Source of the DNA: CAYLOC01 sp964385195
GTDB taxonomy: Bacteria; Actinomycetota; Actinomycetes; Propionibacteriales; Nocardioidaceae
Direction of reading: 5' to 3'
Length of the DNA stretch: 21,408 bases
Assembly: GCA_964385195.1 (NCBI GenBank)
Contig: CAYLOC010000030.1
Location: 1 to 21,408 of the forward strand
A program made the translations under genes and the position numbers. Shown one piece after another: positions 12,359-20,443 of the stretch. Numbering within the stretch: the first letter of the stretch is position 1; every line of letters begins with the position of its first letter. A model generated the notes under the pieces. It had not been told where the DNA came from. It did not search any database and was given only the letters and a program-made list of their open reading frames with translations.

Positions 12359-13759
12359 TCAGTGCAGCAGTGGGTCGGCGGCGTGCAGGACCTCCTGGTA
12401 CCGGCTCCGAACGCTGCGCCCCGCCGCGACGGCGGCGTCGGCCGGCTGGATCTCACTGGCCCGCACCTCCCACGGGGGCGGCGACGGCGCACCACTCAGC
12501 GCCCATGCGGCCTGCCGGGCCGCTCCGAGCGCGACGTACTCGCCGGGCTCGGGCACCGCGACCGGCAACGCGAAGAGGGCGGTCGCGATCTGCTGTACGG
12601 CCGTCGAGCGGGCCGCGCCACCGATGAGCACGATGCGCCGTGGCTCGACTCCGGCGTCGCTGAGCGGGTCGACCGCGTCAGCCAGGCCGCACAGCATGCC
12701 CTCCACCGCCGCCCGAGCGAGGTGGGCCGGCGTCGTGTTGGCACGGGTGAGCCCGTGGAGGACGCCGCGCGCGTGCGGCAACGGCGGGGTGCGCTCTCCG
12801 TCGAGGAACGGCAGCAGCACCAGGCCGCCGCTGTCCTCCACTGACGTGGCGAGTGCGTCCAGACCGCTGAGGTCGCCTCCGGTCATCGTCATCGCCGCGG
12901 ACAGCACCCGTGCGGCGTTCAGGGTGCAGACCAGCGGCAGGAAGCGCCCCGTTGCATCGGCGAAGCCGGCGACGATCCCGGTCGGGTCGTGGCTGGGCCG
13001 GTCCGCGACGCCGAAGACGGCGCCGCTGGTGCCCAGGGACACCACGACGTCCCCGGGGCGGAGGTCGAGCCCGAGGGCCGCCGCCATGTTGTCCCCGGTG
13101 CCGGGGGCGAGCACCATTCCCTCCCCGGTCTCGCCCACTGGTTCGGCCGGCGCGGCGACGCGCGGCGTGTGCAGGCCACGGCCGAACGCGAGCCGGAGCA
13201 GGTCATCGCGGTAGCGCTCCTCGGCCGCGGACCAGTATCCGGTGCCCGACGCGTCGCCGCGGTCCGTCGTCGGCGCGGTGCCGGGGTCCGCGCGCAGTTG
13301 GTGCGTGATCCAGTCATGGGGAAGCAGCACCGCGTCCGCACGCGCCGCGATCTCCGGCTCGTGCTCGGCCACCCAGCGCAGCTTGGTGACGGTGAAACTG
13401 GCGACCGGAACCGACCCACATGCGTCCGCCCACGCCCCGGGCCCGCCCAGCTCGGTCTGGAGCGCCGTGGACGCGGCCGCGGACCGGTTGTCGTTCCACA
13501 GCAGCGCGTCCCGTACGACGACACCGGCCCCGTCGACGAGCACCATGCCATGCTGCTGACCTGCCACCGAGACAGCCGCGACGCCGTCGAGCAGGCCTGC
13601 CGCAGCCGTGTGCCAGGCCGCCCACCACACCGACGGGTCCACCTCGGTCGCGTCCGGGTGCGGAGCCCGGCCGGTACGCACGACCTCACCGGTCCGGGCG
13701 TCGCAGACCAGCACCTTGGTCGACTGCGTCGAGCAGTCCACCCCGGCCACGAGTGTCAT
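12359..13759 (-). CDS. xylB: Xylulokinase
   Basis: A 466-residue FGGY-family sugar kinase. VAGVDCSTQSTKVLV (4-18) is the N-terminal phosphate loop with Asp8. SVAGQQHGMVLVD (64-76) and LLWNDNRS (87-93) contact the sugar. APGTGDNMAAALG (218-230) holds the catalytic Asp223, SLGTSGAVF the ATP-site loop, and VLIGGAARS the C-terminal adenosine motif. QQHGM and DNMA are typical of xylulokinases and not glycerol kinases. It phosphorylates D-xylulose to xylulose-5-P for the pentose phosphate pathway. ATG 13759 follows GGAGGAG. It lies downstream of the SorC regulator on the same strand, behind a run of 15-base repeats and an assembly gap. Xylulose would come from D-arabitol or xylitol oxidised by the divergent dehydrogenases. 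Confidence 0.93.
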   Translation of the reverse strand: MTLVAGVDCSTQSTKVLVCDARTGEVVRTGRAPHPDATEVDPSVWWAAWHTAAAGLLDGVAAVSVAGQQHGMVLVDGAGVVVRDALLWNDNRSAAASTALQTELGGPGAWADACGSVPVASFTVTKLRWVAEHEPEIAARADAVLLPHDWITHQLRADPGTAPTTDRGDASGTGYWSAAEERYRDDLLRLAFGRGLHTPRVAAPAEPVGETGEGMVLAPGTGDNMAAALGLDLRPGDVVVSLGTSGAVFGVADRPSHDPTGIVAGFADATGRFLPLVCTLNAARVLSAAMTMTGGDLSGLDALATSVEDSGGLVLLPFLDGERTPPLPHARGVLHGLTRANTTPAHLARAAVEGMLCGLADAVDPLSDAGVEPRRIVLIGGAARSTAVQQIATALFALPVAVPEPGEYVALGAARQAAWALSGAPSPPPWEVRASEIQPADAAVAAGRSVRSRYQEVLHAADPLLH

Positions 13760-13760
13760 C

Positions 13761-13817
13761 GCGTCACTCCTCCGTGCGTCACTGCTCCGTGCGTCACTGC
13801 TCCGTGCCTCACTGCTC
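13761..13817. repeat. 15-bp tandem repeat carrying the xylB ribosome-binding site
   Basis: GTGCGTCACTGCTCC repeats with a 15-base period, about four copies including diverged ends, from the xylB start to the end of the regulator gene. On the minus strand each unit gives CACGGAGCAGTGACG, so each copy carries GGAG; the copy next to xylB has the improved GGAGGAG. Part of the array is repeated on the far side of the N gap. Confidence 0.75.
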
Positions 13818-13994
13818 AGTCGTCAGCGGAGGGGCACCGNNNNNNNNNNNNNNNNNNNNNNNNNNNNNNNNNNNNNNNNNNNNNNNNNNNNNNNNNNNNN
13901 NNNNNNNNNNNNNNNNNNNNNNNNNNNNNNNNNNNNNNNCTCCGTGCGTCACTGCTCCGTGCCTCACTGCTCAGTCGTCAGCGGAGGGGCACCG
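13785..13994. other. 100-N scaffold gap flanked by identical 55-base ends
   Basis: Bases 13840-13939 are exactly 100 N. The 55 bases before it (13785-13839) are identical to the 55 after it (13940-13994). This is what an assembler leaves when two contigs overlap by one k-mer but are not joined. If so, nothing is missing and the regulator stop lies about 50 bases from the xylB start. A true tandem duplication is the alternative. Confidence 0.85.
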
Positions 13995-14983
13995 GCCAGC
14001 AGCGCCTCCGCCAGTGAGACGTCGCAGACCAACGTATCGACCACGCCGCCGGCGATGGCCGCCCGGACCGCCTCGGCGCGGCGTCGGTCGAACGCCAGGC
14101 ACACCACCTCGTCGATGCCGCGCAGCTGGTCCAGGGTCACGCCGAGCACCCGGTCGTCGATCGAGGTGTGCACGGCCGCACCGGCGCCGTCGAACAGGCG
14201 GCCGCCGATCTCACCGACCGCGCCTCCCGCCACGCCGGCGGCCCGCTCCTCCTCCGACGCTGCGGCGTACACCGTGGAGAGATCCGCCGCCCACGCGCCG
14301 GCCGCGACGACGGCGACGGTCACCTGGCCGAACCGGGCCATCGTCGGCGCGATGCCCGACTGGCTGGTGAGTCCGTGGACCGTCGCGCTGTCGGGGACCA
14401 GCATGGGAGCGTAGATCGGGAATGCCTTGCCGCCGCCGACCGCCGCCGCTCGACGTACGCTCTCCACGCTTCCGGAGTCCAGGTCCGGCCCGGCGAGGGT
14501 CCCGGTGAGCTGCACGACGGTGCACGGGGCGAGTGTGTCCAGACGCCGGGTCGTGGCCGCCACGCTGCGGCTGCAGGTCAGGCCGAGCACGTCCTGCGGC
14601 TCGACGATCTCGCTGACCAGCCGGGCGGCGGTCCCGGCCAGGGCCTCGCGCATCTCGTTCTCCTCGCCGGCCACCCGTTCCATCACGACGGCGCGTTGCA
14701 GCCCGAAGGTGTCGGTGAGCGCCGTGGACAGGTCGGCGTCGATATGCGCGGGAAGGGAGACCGTGACCCGGACGAGCCCGAGGTCGCGCGCCTCATCCAG
14801 AATGCGCGCGACCTTGAACCGGGACAGCCCGGTTTCTGCGGCGATCTGCACCTTGGAGCGTCCGTCGAGGAAGTGCCGACGCGCGATGAACGCCGCCTGT
14901 ACCAGCCAGGACGGGCCGTGTGCCTGGAGTTGGGCGTCCCGGCCGGGGCGAGCCGGTGTCTGGCGTGTCGATGTTCGTCCCAC
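13964..14983 (-). CDS. SorC/DeoR-type sugar-responsive transcriptional regulator
   Basis: A 339-residue regulator of SorC-family length. The N-terminal HTH (about 28-75) reads AARRHFLDGRSKVQIAAETGLSRFKVARILDEARDLGLVRV, given here in shortened form as FLDGRSKVQIAAETGLS then RFKVARILDEA. The rest is the sugar-phosphate-binding, NagB-like domain with DVLGLTCSRSVAATTRRL and VCLAFDRRRAEAVRAAI. Such proteins respond to phosphorylated sugars or polyol products. GTG 14983 follows GGGGAG at 4 bases. It is divergent from the polyol transport operon and upstream of xylB on its own strand, so it most likely controls both; two inverted repeats in the divergent gap are candidate sites. The 3' end is beside the assembly gap, but the stop TGA (13966-13964) is present in both copies of the flanking repeat. 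Confidence 0.9.
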   Translation of the reverse strand: MGRTSTRQTPARPGRDAQLQAHGPSWLVQAAFIARRHFLDGRSKVQIAAETGLSRFKVARILDEARDLGLVRVTVSLPAHIDADLSTALTDTFGLQRAVVMERVAGEENEMREALAGTAARLVSEIVEPQDVLGLTCSRSVAATTRRLDTLAPCTVVQLTGTLAGPDLDSGSVESVRRAAAVGGGKAFPIYAPMLVPDSATVHGLTSQSGIAPTMARFGQVTVAVVAAGAWAADLSTVYAAASEEERAAGVAGGAVGEIGGRLFDGAGAAVHTSIDDRVLGVTLDQLRGIDEVVCLAFDRRRAEAVRAAIAGGVVDTLVCDVSLAEALLAGAPPLTTEQ

Positions 14984-15003
14984 TTACTCCCCTTTCCCAC
15001 GCA

Positions 15004-15023
15004 GGATGTGCAACCGAACATCC
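15004..15023. promoter_or_regulatory. Inverted repeat, candidate SorC-regulator site 1
   Basis: GGATGT (15004-15009) and ACATCC (15018-15023) form a perfect inverted repeat with 8 bases between. It lies between the regulator start and the -35 of the polyol operon, a usual activator position. Confidence 0.4.
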
Positions 15024-15044
15024 CCGCGCTCCCCGGTCTGACCC

Positions 15045-15084
15045 TTGACAGCGGCGACCGCGCACAGTGTAATGATGCACATTA
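15045..15084 (+). promoter_or_regulatory. Polyol operon promoter with overlapping palindrome
   Basis: TTGACA (15045-15050) is a perfect -35; 17 bases on, TGTAAT (15068-15073) is a good -10. The palindrome TAATG-ATGCA-CATTA (15070-15084) overlaps the -10 and the expected start site, a position suited to repression. Confidence 0.65.
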
Positions 15085-15132
15085 GAGAGACGCCATGCTC
15101 ATATGAGCGAGTCTAGCGGGAGAGAGGCGGTC

Positions 15133-16491
15133 ATGCCCACTCGCCGGGAGTTTCTGAAGATGTGTGGCGCGCTCACCATGGGCGCGGCTGCCGCCCCCGC
15201 ACTCTCCGCGTGCGGGTCGTCGGGGACGACGCTGAACGTCGCGACCGTCACGAACTCGCAGATGGTCGACATGAAGCAGTTGTCGAAACACTTCACGAAG
15301 AAGACCGGCATCAAGGTCCGGTTCCTGTTCCTGCCGGAGAACGCCCTGCGGCAGCGGGTCACCCAGGACGTGGCCATGAAGGCCGGCAACTTCGACGTCG
15401 TCACGATCGGCAGCTACGACACCCCGTTCTGGGGCAAGTACCAGTGGATCACTCCGCTGGAGCCGTTCTTCGCCGACATGGACGCGGCGGACCGCAAGGC
15501 CTACGACGTCCCGGACCTGCTCAAGCCGATCCGCAGCCTGCTGTCCTACAAGGACAAGCTGTACTCGGTGCCGTTCTACGGCGAGAGCTCGATGCTGTAC
15601 TACCGCAAGGATCTGTTCGACAAGGCCGGGCTCTCCATGCCCCAGCGGCCGACCTGGAAGCAGGTCACCGAGTTCGCCAAGAAGCTGAACAGCCCCGGCC
15701 AGAAGACCGCCGGCATCGTGCTACGGGGCGAGCCCGGGTGGGGGGCCAACATGGCCCCGTTCGACACGTTCATCAACACCTACGGCGGCCGCTGGTACAA
15801 CATGGACTGGGAGCCGCAGCTGACCTCCGACGCGGTGAAGGCCGCGATCAACAGTTACTCCACCCTGGGGCGGAAGTACGGTCAGCCGGGGATCACCTCC
15901 CACAACTTCCCCGAGTGCGAGAACATCTTCGCCACCGGCAACGGAGCGATGTGGTACGACGCCACCTCCGCCGCCGGGTACCTCACCGACCCCAAGTCCT
16001 CCAAGGTCGCCGACCAGGTCGGGTTCGCCTACGGGCCCACCGCCGTCACTCCACGCGGCGCGCACTGGCTGTGGTCGTGGGCGCTGGGGATCGAGTCCTC
16101 CAGCCGGAAGAAGGACGCCGCGTTCGAGTTCATCAAGTGGGCGACCAGCAAGGAGTACATCGACCTGGTCGGCAACGAGCTCGGTTGGGGGCGCGTCCCG
16201 CCGGGCACCCGCCGTTCCACGTACACCGACACTCCCTACCAGAAGAAGCCCTGGGCGGAGCTGGAGCTGAAGTCGATCGACGGCGCGGACCCCAACCAGC
16301 CCTCGCAGAAGCCCGTGCCCTACACCGGCGTGCAGTACATCAGCATCCCCGAGTTCCAGCAGCTCGGCGACGAGGTCGGGCGGATGCTCGCCGCCGTACT
16401 CGTCGGGAACATCGGCGCCGACGAGATGGCCAGCCAGGCGCAGGCGGCAGCACTCGACGTCGCCCGGAGAGGGGACTACCTCAAGAACTAG
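15133..16491 (+). CDS. smoE: Polyol ABC transporter substrate-binding lipoprotein, SmoE/MtlE-type
   Basis: A 452-residue family 1 solute-binding protein. MPTRREFLKM is a Tat twin-arginine signal (Arg4, Arg5), and ALSAC gives lipid-anchor Cys27, so it is probably exported folded and held on the membrane. LNVATVTNSQMVDM and ENALRQRVTQDVAMKAG, followed by FDVVTIGSYDTPFWGKY, match the sorbitol/mannitol-binding proteins SmoE and MtlE closely. ATG 15133 is preferred over ATG 15103 because GGGAGAGAGG lies just before it and the Tat motif then starts at residue 3. It is the first gene of the operon, behind a strong promoter. A small GACCG/CGGTC hairpin (16504-16521) follows the gene; such hairpins often keep binding-protein mRNA more abundant. 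The exact polyol (mannitol, sorbitol, arabitol, xylitol) is unknown. Confidence 0.9.
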   Translation: MPTRREFLKMCGALTMGAAAAPALSACGSSGTTLNVATVTNSQMVDMKQLSKHFTKKTGIKVRFLFLPENALRQRVTQDVAMKAGNFDVVTIGSYDTPFWGKYQWITPLEPFFADMDAADRKAYDVPDLLKPIRSLLSYKDKLYSVPFYGESSMLYYRKDLFDKAGLSMPQRPTWKQVTEFAKKLNSPGQKTAGIVLRGEPGWGANMAPFDTFINTYGGRWYNMDWEPQLTSDAVKAAINSYSTLGRKYGQPGITSHNFPECENIFATGNGAMWYDATSAAGYLTDPKSSKVADQVGFAYGPTAVTPRGAHWLWSWALGIESSSRKKDAAFEFIKWATSKEYIDLVGNELGWGRVPPGTRRSTYTDTPYQKKPWAELELKSIDGADPNQPSQKPVPYTGVQYISIPEFQQLGDEVGRMLAAVLVGNIGADEMASQAQAAALDVARRGDYLKN

Positions 16492-16553
16492 CCCGACCAT
16501 CCTGACCGCGTCGCACCGGTCGTGGAGAACGAACCCGAGAGAGGACAACCGAG

Positions 16554-17495
16554 GTGAGCGTCACAAGCGACACCCTTCCGGGAACCGCCAGCCCGGGCCG
16601 GGAGCGGGAAACGAAACGGTCGGCCACCGCGTCTGCGAAGCAGCGCCGGATGCTGCTGTACCCCACGCTGATCATCGTGGCGGTGATCACCCAGGTTCCG
16701 CTGGTCGTCACCATCATCCTCAGCCTGTTGAACTGGAACGTGATCCGGCCCGATCTCGGTCGGTCCTTCGCCGGGTTCAGCAACTACACCGACCAGATCT
16801 TCTCCCAGCAGTTCCTGGAGGTTCTGGTCCAGACCCTCATCCTGACCGCGATCTCACTCGCGTTGTGCACTCTGGTGGGCCTGGGGCTGGCGCTGTTGCT
16901 CAACCGGGACTTCCGGGCGAAGGGGCTGATCCAGACGCTGCTGGTCACGCCGTTCTTCATCATGCCGGTGGTCATCGGCCTGATCTTCAAAAACGAGCTG
17001 TTCAGCCCGAACTTCGGCCTTGTCACGTGGATCGCCAACGTGTTCGGGGTCAACGGGTTCGACCCGATGGCCCACCAGCCCCTGCTGATGGTCGCGATCA
17101 TGGTCGCCTGGCAGTGGGAGCCGCTGTTCATGCTGGTACTCCTCGCGGGGCTCCAGTCCATCCCCGACGAGGAACGGGAGGCGGCCAACCTCGACGGGTG
17201 CGGCCGGTGGCGGGTCTTCCAGAACATCGAGGTCCCGCACCTGATGCCGTACTACCGCATGATCATGCTGCTGGGCACGATCTTCGTGCTGCAGATCTTC
17301 GGCCATATCTACACCGCGACCAGCGGTGGTCCCGGCCACAGTTCGATGAACCTGCAGTACCTGACGTTCCAGGTCGGCCTCGTGGGCTGGCAGATCGGCT
17401 CGGCGTCGGCGCTGGGGATCGGGACGCTTGTCGTCACCCTGATCATCCTCGGTGTCCTGCTGAAGGGCATCAACCGCTTGGTGAAGGAGGTCTAG
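16554..17495 (+). CDS. smoF: Polyol ABC transporter permease 1, SmoF/MtlF-type
   Basis: A 313-residue MalF-like membrane protein of the carbohydrate CUT1 class. The cytoplasmic N-terminus is basic (KRSATASAKQRRM), followed by about six membrane helices. The EAA loop that docks the ATPase is EREAANLDGCGRWRVFQNI (207-225), with the invariant Gly. It forms the channel with the next gene's product. GTG 16554 follows AGAGAGGACAACCGAG, an adequate ribosome-binding region. The stop (TAG 17493-17495) is one base before the next start, so the two permeases are translationally linked. No ATP-binding subunit is encoded in the window; a shared MsiK-type ATPase, common in actinobacteria, would be needed. 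Confidence 0.9.
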   Translation: MSVTSDTLPGTASPGRERETKRSATASAKQRRMLLYPTLIIVAVITQVPLVVTIILSLLNWNVIRPDLGRSFAGFSNYTDQIFSQQFLEVLVQTLILTAISLALCTLVGLGLALLLNRDFRAKGLIQTLLVTPFFIMPVVIGLIFKNELFSPNFGLVTWIANVFGVNGFDPMAHQPLLMVAIMVAWQWEPLFMLVLLAGLQSIPDEEREAANLDGCGRWRVFQNIEVPHLMPYYRMIMLLGTIFVLQIFGHIYTATSGGPGHSSMNLQYLTFQVGLVGWQIGSASALGIGTLVVTLIILGVLLKGINRLVKEV

Positions 17496-17496
17496 C

Positions 17497-18351
17497 GTGA
17501 GCAGCCGAGCGACCCCGGCACGGCGTACGCCGATCCGCTGGGGACACTACGTCCAGAACCTGGTGCTGTATCTTGCGGCCCTGGTGATCTTCGGCCCGGT
17601 CGCGTGGCTGATCATCACCAGTTTGAAGCCGACCGGTACGGCGCTGACGATGCCGCCGGACATCTCGTTCACGCCCACGCTCGACCAGTACCGGGCGGCG
17701 CTCGACAGCTTCTGGGGGCCGTTCGTCAACACCGTCATCATCGTCGGGGTCTCCACGATCATCTGCCTGATCCTGGGGACGATCGCGGCGTTCGGGCTGA
17801 GCTTCTTCCCGCATCCGCGCGATGACCAGCGCAACGAGAAGATCGTGTTCTGGTTCATCTCCACCAAGGCACTGCCGTACGTCGCGGTGCTCGTCCCGCT
17901 GTTCATCATCTTCCGGTATCTGCGGTTGCTGGACACCGCGTGGGTGCTGATCATCGTCTTCATCGGACTCAACACCCCGATCGTGGTGTGGATGATGTAC
18001 CAGTTCATGAAGGATGTCCCCAAGGCGATCATCGAGGCAGCCCAGATCGACGGGGCGGGACTGTGGAAGATGATGTTGCAGATCGTCGTACCGATGGTGC
18101 GGCCCGGCATTGCCGCGACCGCCATGCTGTGCGTGGTGTTCGGCTGGAACGAGTTCTTGTTCAGTGTGTCGTTCACCGCGATCGACTGGCACCCGCTGTC
18201 GGTCGCCCTCACCGCCCAGCAGACCGGCCGTGGTCAGTTCTGGGCCCAGCTCTCGGCGTTCACCACGATGGCGATCGCCGTCCCCATCATCGTCGGATGG
18301 GTGGCACAGAAACAGCTCGTCCGCGGTTTGGCCGCAGGGGCGGTGAAGTAG
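17497..18351 (+). CDS. smoG: Polyol ABC transporter permease 2, SmoG/MtlG-type
   Basis: A 284-residue MalG-like permease. Six predicted helices begin with NLVLYLAALVIFGPVAWLII (21-40). The periplasmic SLKPTGTALTMPPDISFTPT is the usual segment after helix 1 in this class. The EAA loop is EAAQIDGAGLWKMMLQIVV (180-198). GTG 17497 lies 6 bases after AAGGAGG, which overlaps the end of the first permease gene. It pairs with that permease to import the polyol delivered by the binding protein. The dehydrogenase gene follows after 38 bases. Confidence 0.92.
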   Translation: MSSRATPARRTPIRWGHYVQNLVLYLAALVIFGPVAWLIITSLKPTGTALTMPPDISFTPTLDQYRAALDSFWGPFVNTVIIVGVSTIICLILGTIAAFGLSFFPHPRDDQRNEKIVFWFISTKALPYVAVLVPLFIIFRYLRLLDTAWVLIIVFIGLNTPIVVWMMYQFMKDVPKAIIEAAQIDGAGLWKMMLQIVVPMVRPGIAATAMLCVVFGWNEFLFSVSFTAIDWHPLSVALTAQQTGRGQFWAQLSAFTTMAIAVPIIVGWVAQKQLVRGLAAGAVK

Positions 18352-18389
18352 GTTCGGCCCGCCGATCGCATCAGGGAGGAACGACACGT

Positions 18390-19409
18390 ATGCGCGCACT
18401 CGTCATCGACAAGCCGGGGTCCTTCAGCGTCGAATCCGTCCCCGACCCGAGACCCGGCCCGGACATGGCAGTGATTCGTGTCGAGGCCTGTGGAGTGTGT
18501 GGCACTGACCTGCACATCGTCAACGGCGAGTTCCCCCCGACGCCGTACCCGATCATCCCCGGCCACGAGTTCGCCGGCCGCGTGGTCGACCCGGGAACCA
18601 CCGACCTACCCGCGGACGCCATGGTGGCGGTGGACCCGTCGCTGTACTGCGGTCACTGCGACGCCTGCCGGATCGGACGCGGGAACCTCTGCCAGCACTG
18701 GGGCGCGATCGGTGACACCGTCGACGGGGCGTTCAGCGAGTACGTCGCGGTCCCCCGGGCGAACGCACATCTGCTGCCCGACGACTTCGACCCCCGCGTC
18801 GGCGCTGTGGTCGAACCGCTGTCCTGCGCGGTGCACGCGATCGACCTGCTGTGCGACGCCGTCGGCACGCTCATCGGCAAACGGTGCCTGGTCGTCGGCG
18901 GCGGCACGATGGGCCTGTTGATGGGACAGCTGCTCCTGCGCGGGGGAGCGACCGAGGTCGCGCTGGTGGAGCGGGACCAGACCCGGCTCGCGCTGGGGGA
19001 CACGCTCGGGCTGGGGCCTGGCGCCACCGACGTCAACGCGCTGCCGCAGCCGGCCGGGTTCGACGTGGCCGTGGACGCGACCGGTGTCCCCGCCGCCATC
19101 GAGGCCGCTTTCGACGCGCTCGGCCGCGGCGGGACACTGCAGGTGTTCGGCGTGGCCGACGGCGAAGCCACGGTCTCGTTCTCGCCGTTTCGCATCTACA
19201 ACGACGAGATCAAGGTGATCGGGTCGATGGCAGTGTTGAACAGCTTCGCGCCCGCGGCCCGACTCATCGTCAGCGGTGCGGTCGACGTCGCTCCACTGCT
19301 GGCCGACCCGACGTACCCGCTCGACGACTTCGGCGCCGCCCTGGACGCCGCGCGCCGCGGCGGTGGTCCCGGGACGAAGATACAGGTCCTGCCCACGACA
19401 GCGTCATGA
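18390..19409 (+). CDS. Zinc-dependent polyol/alcohol dehydrogenase 1
   Basis: A 339-residue medium-chain dehydrogenase of the sorbitol/threonine dehydrogenase group. Catalytic zinc ligands are in GVCGTD (Cys37) and GHEFAG (His59, Glu60); VVEPLSCAVHA (Glu142) closes the site. The structural zinc has four cysteines at 87, 90, 93 and 101 in YCGHCDACRIGRGNLC. The Rossmann motif is LVVGGGTMGLLM (about 167-178), and the acidic residue in VALVERDQTR favours NAD over NADP. It should oxidise the imported polyol to a ketose. ATG 18390 follows AGGGAGGA; the longer open frame upstream overlaps the permease and is not real. Its stop overlaps the next start (ATGA). Confidence 0.9.
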   Translation: MRALVIDKPGSFSVESVPDPRPGPDMAVIRVEACGVCGTDLHIVNGEFPPTPYPIIPGHEFAGRVVDPGTTDLPADAMVAVDPSLYCGHCDACRIGRGNLCQHWGAIGDTVDGAFSEYVAVPRANAHLLPDDFDPRVGAVVEPLSCAVHAIDLLCDAVGTLIGKRCLVVGGGTMGLLMGQLLLRGGATEVALVERDQTRLALGDTLGLGPGATDVNALPQPAGFDVAVDATGVPAAIEAAFDALGRGGTLQVFGVADGEATVSFSPFRIYNDEIKVIGSMAVLNSFAPAARLIVSGAVDVAPLLADPTYPLDDFGAALDAARRGGGPGTKIQVLPTTAS

Positions 19410-20443
19410 CCGCGATGATGCGGCAGGTCGTCCTTGCCGCACCGGGCAAGGTGACGGTGACCGAGGTGCCGGTGCCCGTTCCGGCGGCGGGGGAGGTGCG
19501 GGTGCGCACGCGGGTGGTCGGCGTGTGCGGCTCGGACGTGCACGCGCTGGCGGGAGAACACCCGTTCATCGACCTGCCCGTCGTCCCCGGGCACGAGGCG
19601 GTCGGTGTCGTGGACGCCGTCGGCGCCGACGTCGACGACCCGAAGGTGGGCACACGGGTGCTGGTGGAGCCGAACCTGGTCTGTTGGCGGTGCCGCTACT
19701 GCACGTCCGGACGCTTCAACCTCTGCGAGCGGCTGCGTGTGCTCGGGTGCCAGACCACCGGCGCGATGGCGGACTGGTTCACGGTGCCGGCAGAGCGCGT
19801 GCGCGTCGTCCCTGCCGAGCTCTCGGACTCCGACGCGGCCATGGTGGAGCCGACCGCGACGGCGGTGCACGCCACCCGTCTGGTCGGAGACCTCACGGGG
19901 CGGAGTGTGACGGTGCTCGGTGGCGGGACCGTGGGACTGCTGACCCTGCGAGCCGCGCTCGCTGCCGGCGCCGCACGGTGCGTGGTCACTGACCCGCAAG
20001 CCGCCAAACGCCGCCGCGCGGAGACGCTCGGAGCCGGGCTGACCCGATCGCCCTCCGACCCGGACCTGGTCACGGTTGTTCGTGACTTCGTCCACGGCGC
20101 CGTGGACGTGGTCCTCGACTGCGTCGGGAACCAGTCGTCGCTCGACCAGGCCGTGTCGCTGGCACGCAAGGGCGGCACGGTGGTCGTCGTGGGGGTGCCG
20201 ATCGGCCCGGTGCGGGTCGACCTCCCCGTGCTCCAGGACGAGGAGATCGTCATCCGGGGCAGTGCCATGTATGTCTCCGACGACGTCAGCGGAGCGATCG
20301 ACCTGGTGCGGTCCGGCCAGGTGGCGGCCGAGGATTTCGTGTCCTCGACGTACCCGCTGGAGCGTGCGGGCGAGGCGTTCGGCGCCGCCCGGTCCGGGGA
20401 GGAGACGAAGATCCACATCGCGGTCAGCGGCGGGGACACGTGA
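19406..20443 (+). CDS. Zinc-dependent polyol/alcohol dehydrogenase 2
   Basis: A 345-residue medium-chain dehydrogenase, clearly diverged from its neighbour. Catalytic zinc ligands are in GVCGSDVHA (Cys41) and GHEAVG (His63, Glu64), with MVEPTATAVHA (Glu148). The structural zinc cysteines are 93, 96, 99 and 107 in VCWRCRYCTSGRFNLC. The coenzyme motif is VTVLGGGTVGLLTLR, with CVVTDPQAAKRRRAE after it; Asp followed by basic residues suggests NAD use. GxVPIGPVRVDLPVLQDEE is typical of xylitol/sorbitol dehydrogenase relatives. ATG 19406 overlaps the previous stop as ATGA; ATG 19415 is an alternative. Its stop overlaps the kinase start as GTGA, so all three enzymes are tightly coupled. A second substrate (arabitol against sorbitol or mannitol) is likely but not provable here. 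Confidence 0.9.
   Translation: MTAMMRQVVLAAPGKVTVTEVPVPVPAAGEVRVRTRVVGVCGSDVHALAGEHPFIDLPVVPGHEAVGVVDAVGADVDDPKVGTRVLVEPNLVCWRCRYCTSGRFNLCERLRVLGCQTTGAMADWFTVPAERVRVVPAELSDSDAAMVEPTATAVHATRLVGDLTGRSVTVLGGGTVGLLTLRAALAAGAARCVVTDPQAAKRRRAETLGAGLTRSPSDPDLVTVVRDFVHGAVDVVLDCVGNQSSLDQAVSLARKGGTVVVVGVPIGPVRVDLPVLQDEEIVIRGSAMYVSDDVSGAIDLVRSGQVAAEDFVSSTYPLERAGEAFGAARSGEETKIHIAVSGGDT

Noticed and set aside
9690..13214. A 1174-codon plus-strand open frame
   Set aside because: It lies antisense to the amidohydrolase, the 83-aa gene, erm and part of xylB, all with clear family motifs. Its translation is Arg/Gly/Pro-rich with no domain, as expected of a GC-rich shadow frame.
13761..13994. CRISPR-like array at the repeats near the N gap
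   Set aside because: The units are contiguous 15-base tandem repeats without spacers, and there are no cas genes. The duplicated flanks are best explained by assembly.
13608..14414. Plus-strand frames that span the N gap
   Set aside because: They run through 100 unknown bases and two copies of the same 55-base contig end, and are antisense to the SorC regulator.
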